NCBI GenBank assembly: GCA_035610365.1
Contig: CM069432.1
Coordinates: forward strand, 6,014,001-6,078,000
Reading direction: 5' to 3'
Length of the DNA stretch: 64,000 bases
From: Aquatica leii
Taxonomy: Eukaryota > Arthropoda > Insecta > Coleoptera > Lampyridae
In this document: in pieces, positions 44,060 to 56,204 of the stretch
Position numbering within the stretch: the first letter of the stretch is position 1
How the letters are laid out: each line of letters opens with the position of its first letter
Program-made: the position numbers and the translations under genes
The notes under the pieces: model-generated
Seen by the model: only the letters and a program-made list of their open reading frames with translations
What the model was told of the DNA's origin: nothing
Databases searched by the model: none

Positions 44060-45960
44060 AATTTTGGAGTCCTACGCGTATGTGTGTTACTTCATATTGG
44101 GCAAATTCACCAAAATATCAATATCAATCTGGGAGAAACTTAGCGTATTTTTATTATATTATATGCTGGATTTCTTTACGGTTGTCACCGCCACCCATCG
44201 TTCAACCTCAATGTCCATTCTTTTTTGTTGTTCCATTCTCCATCCCCAATGTTTCTTTTTCCCATTGCTGCATCCACTTAGTCTCTCCATGACCTCTTTA
44301 GTCTTCTTCTTTTTCTTCTACTTATGGGGTAGTCCGTCACTCTTATTATCCATCTACTGTTACTACATCGTCAGACGTGTTCGTACCATTAGAGTCTTTT
44401 TTCTTCTATGTAGTTAAGTGTATTTCATCATTGCTTATTCTGTACAATCTCGTAACTCTACAGCACCTTCTCTACATTTCGTGTAATGTCCTTATCGCAT
44501 ATGATTGGGTCCAAACCTATTTTTTATTTCCTTTTCTGTTCTTGTATTTTTTTTTATAGTGTATCCTAGGTATTTAAAGTTTTCTACTTTTTTTATTTTG
44601 TGGTTTTCGTCTACTATAAGACCTCTTTTTTTTTCTTGTGATGTTACCAGGTATTCTGTTTTGGTAAAATTTATTTCTAGTTCTGCTTTTCAAGGTGTGC
44701 TCAAAGTATATTTTAAAAAGTGTCGGTGAAGTGGAGCTGCCTTTTATCAATCCTTCAGTGGTTTTAAAGTTGTTTGTCATTTTCGATCAAACTTTAACTG
44801 CTACTTTTTTGTTCCTATATAGGTTTTTCACTGCCTCTATCAGATTGTGTGGTACTCCTATTTCTGTCATGGCTTTCCAGAGTTTGCTTCTTGGTACCGT
44901 GTCATACGCTTTTTTTTAATCAATGAAAGCAAGATGTATTGATATATTTTTGACCGTTTTTTTTCCTATAAGTTACTGTAGGGTGTATATGTGATCTATG
45001 GTCAATCTTCCAACTGTGAAACCACCTTGTTCTTCCTCAATTTTTCTTTCTATACTTTCTTTAGTTTATTCCTTATTACCCTTCCGTAGACTCTTCTAAT
45101 CGTCGCTATTACGCCTATTCCTCTGTAATTTTCGCATTTCCTTTTGTCTCTTTTTTTAAATATGGAAGTTAGATATGCGTGTTTCCATTCCTCGAGCATT
45201 TGTTCTCCATTTATTATATTTTGGAACATCCGTATGAGTTTTTTAAGTCCGTATTTTATTAGTTCGGGGACAATTCTTCTGGGTCTTGGTGATTTATTAT
45301 TATTGATTGTTTTTATTGCTTTGTGCATGTGTTCTTCTGTGATGTCTATTATTTCTTTTTTTTCCATTTTTCCTTTATTTCTTCTCTCTGTTTTATAAAT
45401 TCTTTTCGTGTTTTCGTTAGTCGGTTCTTATAGTAGGATTCCCATTCATTTTCCCTGATATACGGTATGTGTGTTTTATCCTTGTTATTCGTTTTTAAGG
45501 TTTTCAGTATTTTCCAGGATTTTGAGCTTCTTGTCCCTCTAATAGATTGGTCGACGTTTTGTCAGGTTCTTTTCCATCCTTCATTTTTTTCTTCAACGAC
45601 TAACCTTTTTACTTACCTATTTTTTTTCTGTACTTCCTATAATCTTTGTTCTTTTTGTGACTTAACCATTTTTTGTGTAGTTGTTTATTGTGTGCATCCG
45701 TGACTGCTTCATTAAATTTCCATTTAAAATTCGTTTCTGTTTCATCTATTTCTCCTAATGTTTTTTTCATATTGTCCTTTATTTTTATATACGTATCCTC
45801 CACTATATCAAATCTAAACTCTATTAGTTCTTGGTCCAGTCTTCTTTGATATAGTTTTCTTATTGTCTCGTTTGCAGTAGGTACAGTTTCAGTTTTGGGT
45901 TTTTATCAATTTTTCCCCCTTTATTGTGCTATCTGTTTTCTTGTTTTCTATTATATTTAC
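44060..45960 (-). mobile_element. RTE-like LINE, reverse transcriptase part
   Basis: Minus-strand non-LTR element. Linker: ETVPTANETIRKLYQRRLDQ and IKIKDNMKKTLGEIDETETN. RT: AIKTINNNKSPRPRRIVPEL, then KKRDKRKCENYRGIGVIATI and RRVYGRVIRNKL; IERKIEEEQGGFTVGRLTID; KKAYDTVPRSKLWKAMTEIG; then FKTTEGLIKGSSTSPTLFKI. Directly after FEHTL the sequence jumps, in another frame, to EINFTKTEYLVTSQEKKRGL, so the catalytic F/YADD segment is missing by deletion near 44,690. Further stops occur. Left of about 44,400 only weak similarity remains. Likely the same family as 1-625. Confidence 0.9.
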
Positions 45961-48900
45961 CAATGTAATATTTGTTCTTTAGGAATGTAAAAGTTAAGCA
46001 GACAAGTTTAATTTTATGTACACGAGTTGCCCAATCGAAGGAGGTATGTATCAACAATTATTGTTTGTGATCTATACCTACATACTAGCAACTCGCGTCT
46101 CTTTTCTTACCTCTCTTTCTGTGATAAAATAAAATTATTTGTGTTAAAACCTGAGTGTTGTCATTTGTTCTCTCTAACCTTTTGGCGTTTTTTTAAATTT
46201 TACGTTATACACATTGAAACTTGCGATCCACTTGCTGATTCAACTGAGTTATTCGCCAACAATTACCTTACGAGAAAATACTCGTAACAAGTAAATAGAG
46301 TGCCGTGCAATCTATCCTGGTCCTTGCATCCCGGATTCCCGTTACACGGTCGACGCAGTGTGTACTCACCCATCCGTGAAATTTACGACCTAGACAGCAG
46401 TCGGCAATTTAGTGATTAACTCGAAAGGTGCACATTTTCTGATTTTTATTTCTGAACAATTTTAGATGGCCAGTTCAACACCTTGATACCAACTCTTCCA
46501 CGCTCAGTTATGGGTGGTAGCAGTGATTATCTAGACAGCGATATAGTGCTTAAATACCCCCCTCCTTTATAAGGGACTAATATCGTACAACGGAAGAACT
46601 CGACGTCGAAGCTTGTCCTAGCTAGATCTCAAGCCACCGAGAAATCAACACCAATTAGATAAAGATCCAAACAGCCGATCTTCGGTAGGGTTTTCTATTT
46701 TTCTCAGATACTCGTGTTGCTGCTGCGCCACGTTTAACAAGTCTCCATCGCAATGTCTTCCATTTAAAAGAATAAATTCGTATGCTACCTGTGTTTATAC
46801 AACCGTAAGCCTTTACACATAAATGCATCAGTATACCGGGTATACTGTAATCGGGTAAATTGCTATACGCTTTATAAGTCTAAGGCGCAAAATTGTTACA
46901 TAGACCCCGAGCGTATTATCTTTCAAAAAATGTAATTCAATAATTTAAATTGTACACTCGCTGTGGTGTTTCCGTTTAGAATAAATTATTGTCGGAAAAG
47001 TATATTAATTTGTTCATTTAGACTTAATTTTATTAATTCCGCTAGAGGTCTCACAAAAGATGGGTATATCTGAAACAAAAAAGGTAGCGTCTAATACTTG
47101 TTCAACGTAAAAGCCAGTCGATGTATTTTCGTACTTAATATCCTGGTAGTTTTAACTGTAAATATTAGTGACGCGAGAAATATTTCTTGACAATTTTTAA
47201 TTTAGTGAAACCCAATCGGTGCAGAAGTGTAATTAGGCGGATAATTAAATAGAAAAAATCAAGGTCGTTGTATCAATGTTAAATACAATAAAACTAGATG
47301 ACTAAAATGTATGCACGTGGGTAAGCAGATAATTTTACATTGTTTATTTATTTCGAACGTGTGCTGGTTGTTAAGTGTCATTACTTATTAATTTTCTAGA
47401 AATTGTAATTGTAATTCAATTTTACTACGCCACTGGTTTGCAAACCCCACTGGATGGGATAATTTCAGATTATTCGCTACTTACAGAAAGGGATTGCGCC
47501 GGTGGTCACGTTACTTGTTCACTTTTACTTTGTTATTCTAAGTCGCTGTAAGTGGTTAATTTTTATAAGGCGCTTGTCCGTTTTATTGTAAGTAATTCTT
47601 CTTTTTATTTAATTTTTGTCATCAGTTATTTCTATTACGTTTTAAGCGATTTCACTGAAATAATAATAAACAATAATTTATTGTTCAATTTTACGCTATA
47701 AGTTTGCGGTGATTGAAATTGGGTGTTAGTAAATTCTATAAATTACTATTTTGTTAACAGAGAAATTGGCAATAGTAATTGTGTTAGTTAAATTAATAAA
47801 AAAACTATATACGCATTTTACGTTTTCTTGTAATCTTTTCGTTAGTAGGTTCAAAATTATGTTTAGTGTTTCGGGGCCTAGGATTTTACCAGTAGAAAGA
47901 GTAACACCTATTTTTTTAGTTTTCTGAACTACGCCCACCCAACGACTTTGTAGTTAACCGTGGTGACGTAACTCAGGTTATAACAACAAATATATTTATT
48001 TTTAACAACGAGATAAAGAGAGGTTAAATGATAAGCGAGACAAAATCACATATATAGGTGCAATTAAAAGTCGATAAATATCACAGACAGTAATTGGTGA
48101 TACAAACCCTAGAGGATAAGCCATAGATAAAATTATTGTAGTACAGTATGACAGTATAAGTTAATATATAATCGAAGAATTAAACTTCAAAGCTCAATTT
48201 GCAACCAGAAGCTAATCGCACGTACTTTACTTTTGACAAATGCACGAATTATTAGAAATTTTAAAAATTGTACTTACGATTGTTAGGTCATGCTAATAGC
48301 TATCAGCATCGTCCCCTAAAATTGCTAAAAATGTAAAGAAAAAAATGATTAAATATATGATGATATCACAAATAAGTTGCTTGAAAGTCAACCAATAAAT
48401 CATTGTAACCGAATGCGTTAAGCTTCCGAGCGACAAATTTAGTAAACCATCACACGAAGTACGTCAACGACTTGTCTACAGATTAGATTTCAAAGTAATG
48501 TAGTTAATCAATATCCTCATTAGTACGTGCTTCTAATTATCGGATCCAGCAAATGTAATTAATTGGCATGTACCATTCCAAAGTGGCAAACACGTGGCTG
48601 TATCTCAAGTCGCAAAAATCAAATTAAGTCACAAAAGTAGAAATCAATTCTTACTTCAGAAAAATCTCTACATATGAAGCAAAACTACTACACCTATTTA
48701 TAACGTGGATGGATTCAAATATTTTTAAATGAAAGTTTTACTGGGCGCGTACGTTAGATACATGTACAATTCGTCTCGACGTCACCGGAAATATAGTTTT
48801 TTCTTTCGAATAATTTCATTTTTCAAGAAAAACAACAAAATGACAGCCAATGCTCTTAATGTAGCAACGTAGCAACAGGGGTTTTGGGACAAAACTTATA

Positions 48901-49980
48901 CAGTACGCAATGTATATGAAAACACTTTTAACATAACACGGTAGCAAATTTAGTAATTTTTTATGTATTAGTTTATTTTAATGGATTGTAGTCAGTTATC
49001 CAAAATCATTTGTCGACAGGCTTCAGTTGGTTCTCAGGTAGTTCAAGCAACTACCTATCGTATTCATTAGAAGGGACACGCCTAACCAGAAGAACACGTA
49101 GGGTGGTAAACCACCGCTGACAATAATAAACAAAGACACAAACAAGTATGAATGATTAAATCCGTGTAGCAACGTGTAAATAGTTGAATAGAATAGAATA
49201 GAATAATCCAAGTACGAGCGCTTGTCAACATTATTGAAGTTTTAGGTGAATAAGAAAATTTTGAAGATCGAAATGGTTTAACTGAGAACAGGTATCGGAA
49301 AAAAAGATTCCTCGGTAGCAGGTCGTAAAAAAAAGGTGAAGTGAAACTGGTACAGCGGGTTTTATAACAAACTTCGTTGGTTGGTGGAATATGTCGTGCG
49401 CTTCGTATAGGTGTTGGTGGGGTTAGTTACAAATGGGTAAAGTTTATGAGTAATAATTGTTTAAATTATAACTATTACAATTACAGGACCAGGTTTCGAA
49501 TCATTCCAGAAGTTATCTTATCTTAGCTCGCAGCACTTTTATTTTGGGCGCGGTTCGTGGGTGTGTTTTTTATCTAATTCATACGATCACGTAATATTGT
49601 GCAATTTTTTTGTATGCGTGTTTTAACTTACAAAAGTTTATTATTTTTAATGTAATTGGTATTCGTACAAATCTATAATCAGAATAATTTAAACATAGAC
49701 GCAACGTATTATAATTTCTAAATTTGTAACGTACCAAACCAAGGTAACTTCAAAACGTAATACATTGGATAATTGTCAAATTCATAATCACATAGCAAAA
49801 ATCATTCCAAAATGTAATCGTATAATGCATTTTTCAAAGAAATAGAAAAAAAACGAAATTTTTGTTTACTTGACTTACGTTAGTTATGTTACTTTAGGGC
49901 TTGTAACTAAACCGATATTTGTTATAATGCAAAAAAGGCTTTAACTTAATAAATTTGTGTTTTTTAAGCAAATAAGGAAA
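45961..49980. other. no gene recognised; one LTR-like stretch
   Basis: About 4 kb. The part 46,290-46,810 is less AT-rich and has TTTATAAGG at 46,568, AGAATAAATTCG near 46,770 and GGTGGTAGCAGTG at 46,511, resembling LTR or leader sequence, but no pair or coding part is seen. CAGTATACCGGGTATACTG at 46,829-46,847 is a perfect palindrome. (GAATA)4 lies at 49,186-49,205. Confidence 0.4.
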
Positions 49981-49988
49981 ATAGTATC

Positions 49989-50266
49989 TGCTAACCGCAA
50001 AAATTCGAAAAACCTATCGAATAATGCAGAGAAAACCAGCGTACGGCCGTTTTACCTTTTTGGAGATCATCAGCACTGAGAAATACCCGATGATGTACTT
50101 CCACAATTATAATAATGACATATAAAAGTATTGTGGCTGGCGCCCTATTGTGGTTAACAAGTTCACGTATAAAATGTAAACAAATTGGTGCTATAGTGAT
50201 CTTAGCATGTTGGCAGTTGTATTTGCTAACCGCGACAATTTGAAAAACGTATTGAATAATGATACG
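49989..50266. repeat. 235-bp spaced direct repeat beside Gypsy B
   Basis: GCTAACCGCAAAAATTCGAA at 49,989 and GCTAACCGCGACAATTTGAA at 50,224, both continuing to GAATAATG. Between them is a CTGATGA motif on the minus strand (50,041-50,073) also found at 57,445-57,476 on the other side of Gypsy B. Confidence 0.6.
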
Positions 50267-50301
50267 ATTGCAATCCAGCAACGAATATAGTAAAAAGTTT
50301 T

Positions 50302-52436
50302 TGCAGAAATAGCTCCTGCTAGATCAGCACAGGAGGCTCGAAGCTTGTACAAAATTGTTAAGGTTCGTAACGCCGAAGGAAACAAAGAAAGAAACCAAAT
50401 CGTTAAGAACAATTGCCCTTACATTACTTTAGAATGATAAATAGATTAAAATTTGAATCAATAACAATTACGAGATAAGTTCATAGCATTCTAACGTCCC
50501 GTTAGAGTTCATTATATATATATATATAGCTTAAGCTTGCACTTCTGTTTGAACAATCTTGCGTAGTTCACGTGAGTGGTGAAAGGAAGACAAATTTTCT
50601 TAATTATTTCGTGAATACGCATACAATTTAATTTTTATTCATTCCATCTCATTGTTGGTGAGTTTACCTTTATTTTGATATAATTTTTCTATTGAATTCA
50701 ACATTTTTAGTGGTTTCACAATGTTACGCAATACGCTAATGTAAGACAAAGGAATTTGTTTCAAGGCCGTTGCTGTAAATGCAGCGTGAGTACATCACGT
50801 CATTTAAAAAACCATTCTAATTATTTATATTTAGGGTTTTTTTCTGGATCTTTTCTTTTTACTGGGTCTTTTCTTTTATTTCGGTTTTTACTGGATTTTT
50901 CCGTTATTGGATTTATACATTGGTTTTATTCCTGCTGTTGTTCAAGAATTTTATCACTTCAACCAAGACTGTGCTAAAAATAGAATATATACGATAACGT
51001 CATATCATATGGTGAGTCAACTGGAATTATGTTACTACATTTTACATTCACATTTACTTAATTGAGTTATTAAAACTTTTCGGGATACATACTCGATAAC
51101 AAATTAACCGTTTACTATTTTTGCATTTAATATCAATTAATAATTAGGTATAAAATTTTATGCTTTTATTCATCACCAATTTAAAGGTGATTGGCGCCCA
51201 AATATTGTTTTAACCCAAACATTTTATTTCTAATATGTTTAATTCAAATATTGTTCATTTTTCTTTAATGTAAATAGTGTATTATGTTATAGTTAATAAA
51301 TTAAAGGAATTCACGTCTGTGTATTTACTTGCATTCAGCTCACACCCAAAGGTCTGTGCCTTCGATTGCTGCCGTGGTAAATTATTATTTTACTTTTATT
51401 AAATGTATTTTCACATTTTTTATTATACGTCTTTATTTTATATTTTTTATTACAGCATCACAGTGAATAAATTTAGTCCGAGTACAAATATAAGTAGGTA
51501 CTAAAATATCAGAAGTATCGACAACTTACACTACACTTAAAACAAAAGTGTAACAACCAGAACATATAAAAACCTTAGTGAGTAAATGACATTAATAATA
51601 TATACATATAATAATTTTTCTTAACTAAATGAGTAATAATAACAAGAAGCAAATCAATTCGAAAGTTTTGGCCCGATTAGTAAATATGATTATTCATGAG
51701 TGGCACCGTAGCGACAGCGAATAATTAAAATAAAAAATTGACTTACCAAGATTCAGGTGTACCTTCAGAAAACGTTTTCCTACTGACTTCCTGTAATCAA
51801 ACTTCTTGAAAATAATCGTGTCTACCTGGTGACTCACAAACTACAACAGGTAAAAGAAACATTTAAAAGAAAATAAGAGAACCGAAACGTATCGTATGCT
51901 GATATTAGGTATTAATTGCCTCCGAAAAGAAATTTAATTAAGTCTGGTACATAGGCCCTTCCGTGCAAGATGATATTATTTTATGGTATTAATTGCCTCC
52001 GCATAGTAATTTTGCCCTTGTATCGCAAAGTTAATAGGTCTACAGCTTCGTATTATAACTGTTTCCTCGTAGATTTTAAATTTGACCAGAAACTATACAT
52101 CCAGATTTAGGAGGTAGCACATGGTGCTAATGAAAAGACATAAAAATTACCTTTAATCAAAAAAAGAATAAAAGCCACTTACCTTGCGTGGAGTAAATTA
52201 GTTAGTTATAGATACTTTTATTACCCATCGTGTCACAACACGTGGATGTTTTAAGAAAACGATTTTTAATTCACGCAACCATAGGTTATGTGGTGAACGA
52301 TGTTAAAGCAAAAAATGCCCGTCTATCGTCTTCTCAATACGAAGGGACCAACGATAGATGGCGTCGTGAAATTGAAAAGTAATTTTAATTAAACCAATAT
52401 ACAAGGTAGTGCATTTTTAAATTTATGCACATAACA
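50302..52436 (-). repeat. Gypsy B 3' LTR, interrupted
   Basis: Matches 56,205-57,405 over its full length apart from the insertion at 50,490-51,453; without it about 1,166 bp. The end TGCAGAAATAGCTCC at the left and GCACATAACA at the right correspond to the partner's ends. Confidence 0.88.
50490..51453. mobile_element. 964-bp insertion in Gypsy B LTR
   Basis: Absent from the partner LTR and flanked by the 5-bp repeat AGCAT (50,485-50,489 and 51,454-51,458). It begins TCTAACGTCCCGTTAGAG, itself a small palindrome, followed by TATATATATATAGC at 50,513 and a leader-like stretch; it ends TTTATTAC. It could be a solo LTR of an unrelated element or a non-autonomous DNA element. No coding domain. 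Confidence 0.75.
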
Positions 52437-53409
52437 GAACCCCCCCCCAGCAAGATAAAAGCGTAGAGCGTGGAGCGTGGGTAACAAAACAAAAGCTGAA
52501 ATAAACACAGAAATTTAGGCATACGCCAAGGATAGAACCCAAAAATCTAAAACTAACCCAATTCCAAGAAACCCAACCCCGTGTAGTCTCATTAGCTTAC
52601 CACAAATACAGAAGAGACAGAGGTCTTCCAGAATTTCAAGAATACCGACGACCAAAACCGTAACAGAAGCGCACGAAGCGAATGGTATATCCAAGAAACC
52701 AAGAGTAATTTTATCCAAAAGCAAACAAGAATACCAACACGGTTTACTAATTTCCGAAGCGCATAAAGCGATACCAAAAGGTAAGATACAAACAATCAGT
52801 AACCCAATACAGTAAGGACATATGCATCAAAAGAATTCCAGAGAAAAGAAAAGAATATAGGAAAGGTAAAAGTTTAGACAAGCGTCTAGGACTAAGTAGC
52901 CCTAAAATCCCCTTAAACCCAACCCTTAAATACAAAACGATCGTTGAAAATGGTCCCCAAAATAAGTCACCCAAAATCCCCAAAACTAGAACTCGAAGAA
53001 AAGAAAAGAAAGAGGAGGACCTAAGAACTATCAATTGCTAAACGAACACTTGTTAATCATCAATCACTGTGCTAGACTGTAACAATGAAACTTATAAGCC
53101 AATCAACGGAATAGAATATCGCATGAAAAAAAAAACAAAGAAAAAAGTTGCAAAAGAGATATCTTAAGAATGAGTAACAACATACAAAAAAGCCGACCAA
53201 ACGGAAGTACATAAAGTACAAAAAACGGAGTAGTAGTCTGTCTCAAGTTTCAGACTTACACAGCAAAACGAATAACTCACTAAGCCCAATGTAGCAAAAG
53301 AGAGAATTAGCAAAAAAAATAAGGAGTAAAGGATAGGGTTGCAGTGAATACCAGATGAAAAAAAGACGAGGCTTAAGCCAGAGACAAGAAAGTATCAAAG
53401 CAACCAACC

Positions 53410-54080
53410 CAATTCAAAAAATGGAAAAATTTAGAAGAAGTAAGAAATAGGATAACCTACCCTCAAAGTAGAAAAAAGATAGAGACATAGCGAAAGACAG
53501 AGAAAAGAAGAGGCTAGATGTTCTACCTTGTCCAACTCTCACTTTGTAAAGAGATGGAGATAGTGACCCAACCCTACAGCCCAAACTATCACTCAAAAGG
53601 CGAACATTCAAGAGAAACAAGGAAGAAAGAAGAAGATATAGCATGTAGGTGAGAAACTAATCAAAGAGAATAAGAAAAATGAAAGGTAAGAAAAGCAAAA
53701 AGAAAGAAAAAGACTGACGGAGAAGGATAAGACAAGATGTAGATGTCTGATGCGTTCTTCTCTCCGTAGAAGAAACGAAAGGCAGTGACCAACCCTTCAA
53801 TGTCCAACCAATCGCCCATTTAGGCAACAGAAAGAAAAAACGAAAGCATAGTTGCAGTGAACACTTTAGAGAAAAAGTTATCAAAAGGAAAAGAAGCAAG
53901 TGTCTAAGCAACAAAAGAGAAAAAGAAAACAAGAAAAACAGAAGGAGAAAAGAGAGTACAGATGTTGTTGTACGGCTCGACTACCTCTCCCTAGATAGCC
54001 GACCCCGAGTGACCTACCCTACAATGCCCAACAAACCGCTCTATTATATAGAAAAAAGAAAAAGAAAGTTAATAGAAAAG
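53410..54080. repeat. three ~222-bp degenerate units inside Gypsy B
   Basis: Purine-rich spacers separate three related cores: AGATGTTCTACCTTGTCC (53,515), AGATGTCTGATGCGTTC (53,740) and AGATGTTGTTGTACGGC (53,962). Each is followed by a GTGACC(C/A/T)AACCCT-like string and a CCCAAC-type end. No coding meaning is evident. Confidence 0.6.
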
Positions 54081-54508
54081 ATATCAGTTAGTCATAGAAC
54101 GAAAGCGTACCAATTGCTGTCCCAAATTGGAAAGTATATTACAAGACTTTAATGCCGGCAAGCGGGATAGAAAACTCAAGAAAAAAAATCTAAATCAAAA
54201 AGCAAAAAAAAAGCCTATACACGACGTACCAATCCCAAAAAGGCCGACTAAGCGGATACAACTATGTACATACGGAAAGGTAGTCTGTCCTGAAGTAAGA
54301 TAGAGAAGAAAGGAATCAAAAGAAACGTACTAGAAACTTAAGCAAAGAAAAGAATATCGGTGACAGCAATATAAAAGGAATAATTGGGTAGCATCCAAGC
54401 TACAACCAACAAGATACCGACGACGTATTCAAAGACTCGAACCACCAAAACCAAAAGAAAACAACTAAAAGAATAGCAAAGGTCGAAAGTCAAAAGTCCA
54501 AAAATGAA

Positions 54509-55080
54509 CTAGCACTTATGACGCTTGCGACGCCGATGAAAGAGAAGAGAACGATTAGAAGAATGAGACAACAAAAAATAAGCAGAAGCGACTGAATGAG
54601 GAGATGCAAAAGCAATAGCAACGGCTTTTACATCTGAAGAGACAGCACAATCCTTATGTAGACGCGTAGACCTTGTAGCTACACCCGTGTTGGAAAGCTT
54701 CATCGTTGCTGGCAAAACGTGACGTAACCTAATAGGATTGCTTTGTTGTGCGTTCGAACAAGAACAGTGGCGTATAAACTCAGCAATCTTAGGTCTCATA
54801 TGAGGCCAGTAGAAGTGACAGCAAAGAGTTTCTAAAGTGCTCCTAACACTGTGCGGTGTTCACGTTCAGATGGAAGCTGGTGATCGTGGATTATTTGTTT
54901 GCGTTAGTCCGAAGGAACAACTAATTTCAACAAGCAAGAGTCAGACAAAAAATGCGTACAAGTTTATATAGAAGACCTTTCACAATACGCCAACGAAAGA
55001 AACGACGAGGAAAAGCAGAAACTTTAGAAACCAAACTTAAGTACCAAGGATCGGTAGTAGGTCTAATAATCCTAGAAACT
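54509..55080 (-). pseudogene. Gypsy B integrase N-terminal region
   Basis: PRRFFRWRIVKGLLYKLVR near 54,955-55,015 corresponds to the stretch ahead of the integrase zinc finger. HDHQLPSEREHRT near 54,870 carries the His pair, and MRPKIAEFIRHCSCSNAQQS (54,740-54,799) carries the Cys pair of the HHCC finger. The catalytic core is not recognised beyond it. Confidence 0.7.
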
Positions 55081-55267
55081 AAGAAAAAATTTGAAGAAAG
55101 AGAAGCTAAAGAACGAACAGGACGTACAAGTTTCTAAGCTTTTAAACGACAGCGCATACAAGTATTAGACTCAGGAGTAGTTATAGAAGAAAGAAGTGAA
55201 GAAGTATTAAAAAAATCAGCAACACTAACAGAAGCTGCTGAAGTAGTAATAGAAATCAAAGATTGTT

Positions 55268-55930
55268 CTAAAAATATGTCACTTCTTTCAGATGTTCTAA
55301 AACTAAAAGAATTGCTATAGTTAACGTTGGATTCCAACGTTTACCTAAAGAGGCCAATTGAGTTAAGAACGCAATATCCAATAGTGCGAAATAAAGTTGA
55401 TAAAATGGAGTCAAGTTGCGGCGTATGATTTTTAGCTGCGTCTTTTCCGAGACTGGTTCTAACAATTGCATAAAAAGATATCGCATAGTAGCAACGTACA
55501 TCCCAATAGATTCCTTAGGTTTCATCACTCGGTTACGAATAGTGTCCATTAACGGTTCATCATAATCTAAAGGCAGAAATTCAGTTTTCAACATCGCAGT
55601 AACCTCATTCCACGAACGTAAAGTATGTCATCGACTCCAAAACACAAGACGAGCTTTACCCGATAACACCCTAGAAACTGAAAGAAAAAGTTGATGCTGA
55701 GAAACTCCACGAGACAAACACAACTCATCAATACGAAACTCGATCAGTACAAACGGATCTTTACCAAAGAAAGCAATATTCCAATTAGCCAAGTTTGTTT
55801 CCGAATTAGAGTCGGATGTAGTAAGAAGTGGTGGCTCCTCGTCTAAACAATACATAATTAACAAAAGTCTAACTAGGAATTCAGTCAACTCAAAAGCAAA
55901 TCGACAACTACAACAAAATCAAACCAACAG
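55268..55930 (-). pseudogene. Gypsy B gag-like region
   Basis: Capsid-like sequence of an arthropod Gypsy group. LANWNIAFFGKDPFVLIEFR then SRGVSQHQLFLSVSRVLSGK and ARLVFW; further on LKTEFLPLDYDEPLMDTIRN, then KESIGMYVATMRYLFMQL and EPVSEKTQLKIIRRNLTPFY. The family pattern is SGxxxxLxxFLxRVEEL, EFxPxDYDExL and SEKTQLKIxLRNLxPFY. Confidence 0.85.
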
Positions 55931-56204
55931 TAAATGCTACCCTATGCTAAATTTTTTAACTTAACTACCACTGAATGATGGTATCATAAGAAAATCATAA
56001 TTCAAGAAAATCGCTAAAGGAAAGAAAAAGAACAAGAAAATTGTTATACGAAAATCAAGCCCCACGTTGAGCGGCAATACTTGCTACAAGCTTCTAGTAG
56101 TTTACGTACTTGCACGGCCAACTCACTGTAGGATTGAAACCATACCTGTCGGAGAGAGGGGAGGTTCAAGTGACTTTATTTTAAAAGGCGTCAGATATTT
56201 TTTT

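Noticed and set aside
44055-44919. Plus-strand Phe/Leu-rich open frames
   Set aside because: They are antisense shadows of the minus-strand LINE reverse transcriptase and its tail.
46290-46810. LTR or 5' leader of another retroelement
   Set aside because: TATA and AATAAA strings are present, but there is no duplicate in the window and no coding part next to it.
52515-53932. Hydrophobic minus-strand open frames inside Gypsy B that look like membrane or envelope proteins
   Set aside because: They coincide with a strongly pyrimidine-rich strand, which by itself yields Leu/Phe/Ser-rich frames. They lack a signal peptide, Cys pattern or conserved motif.
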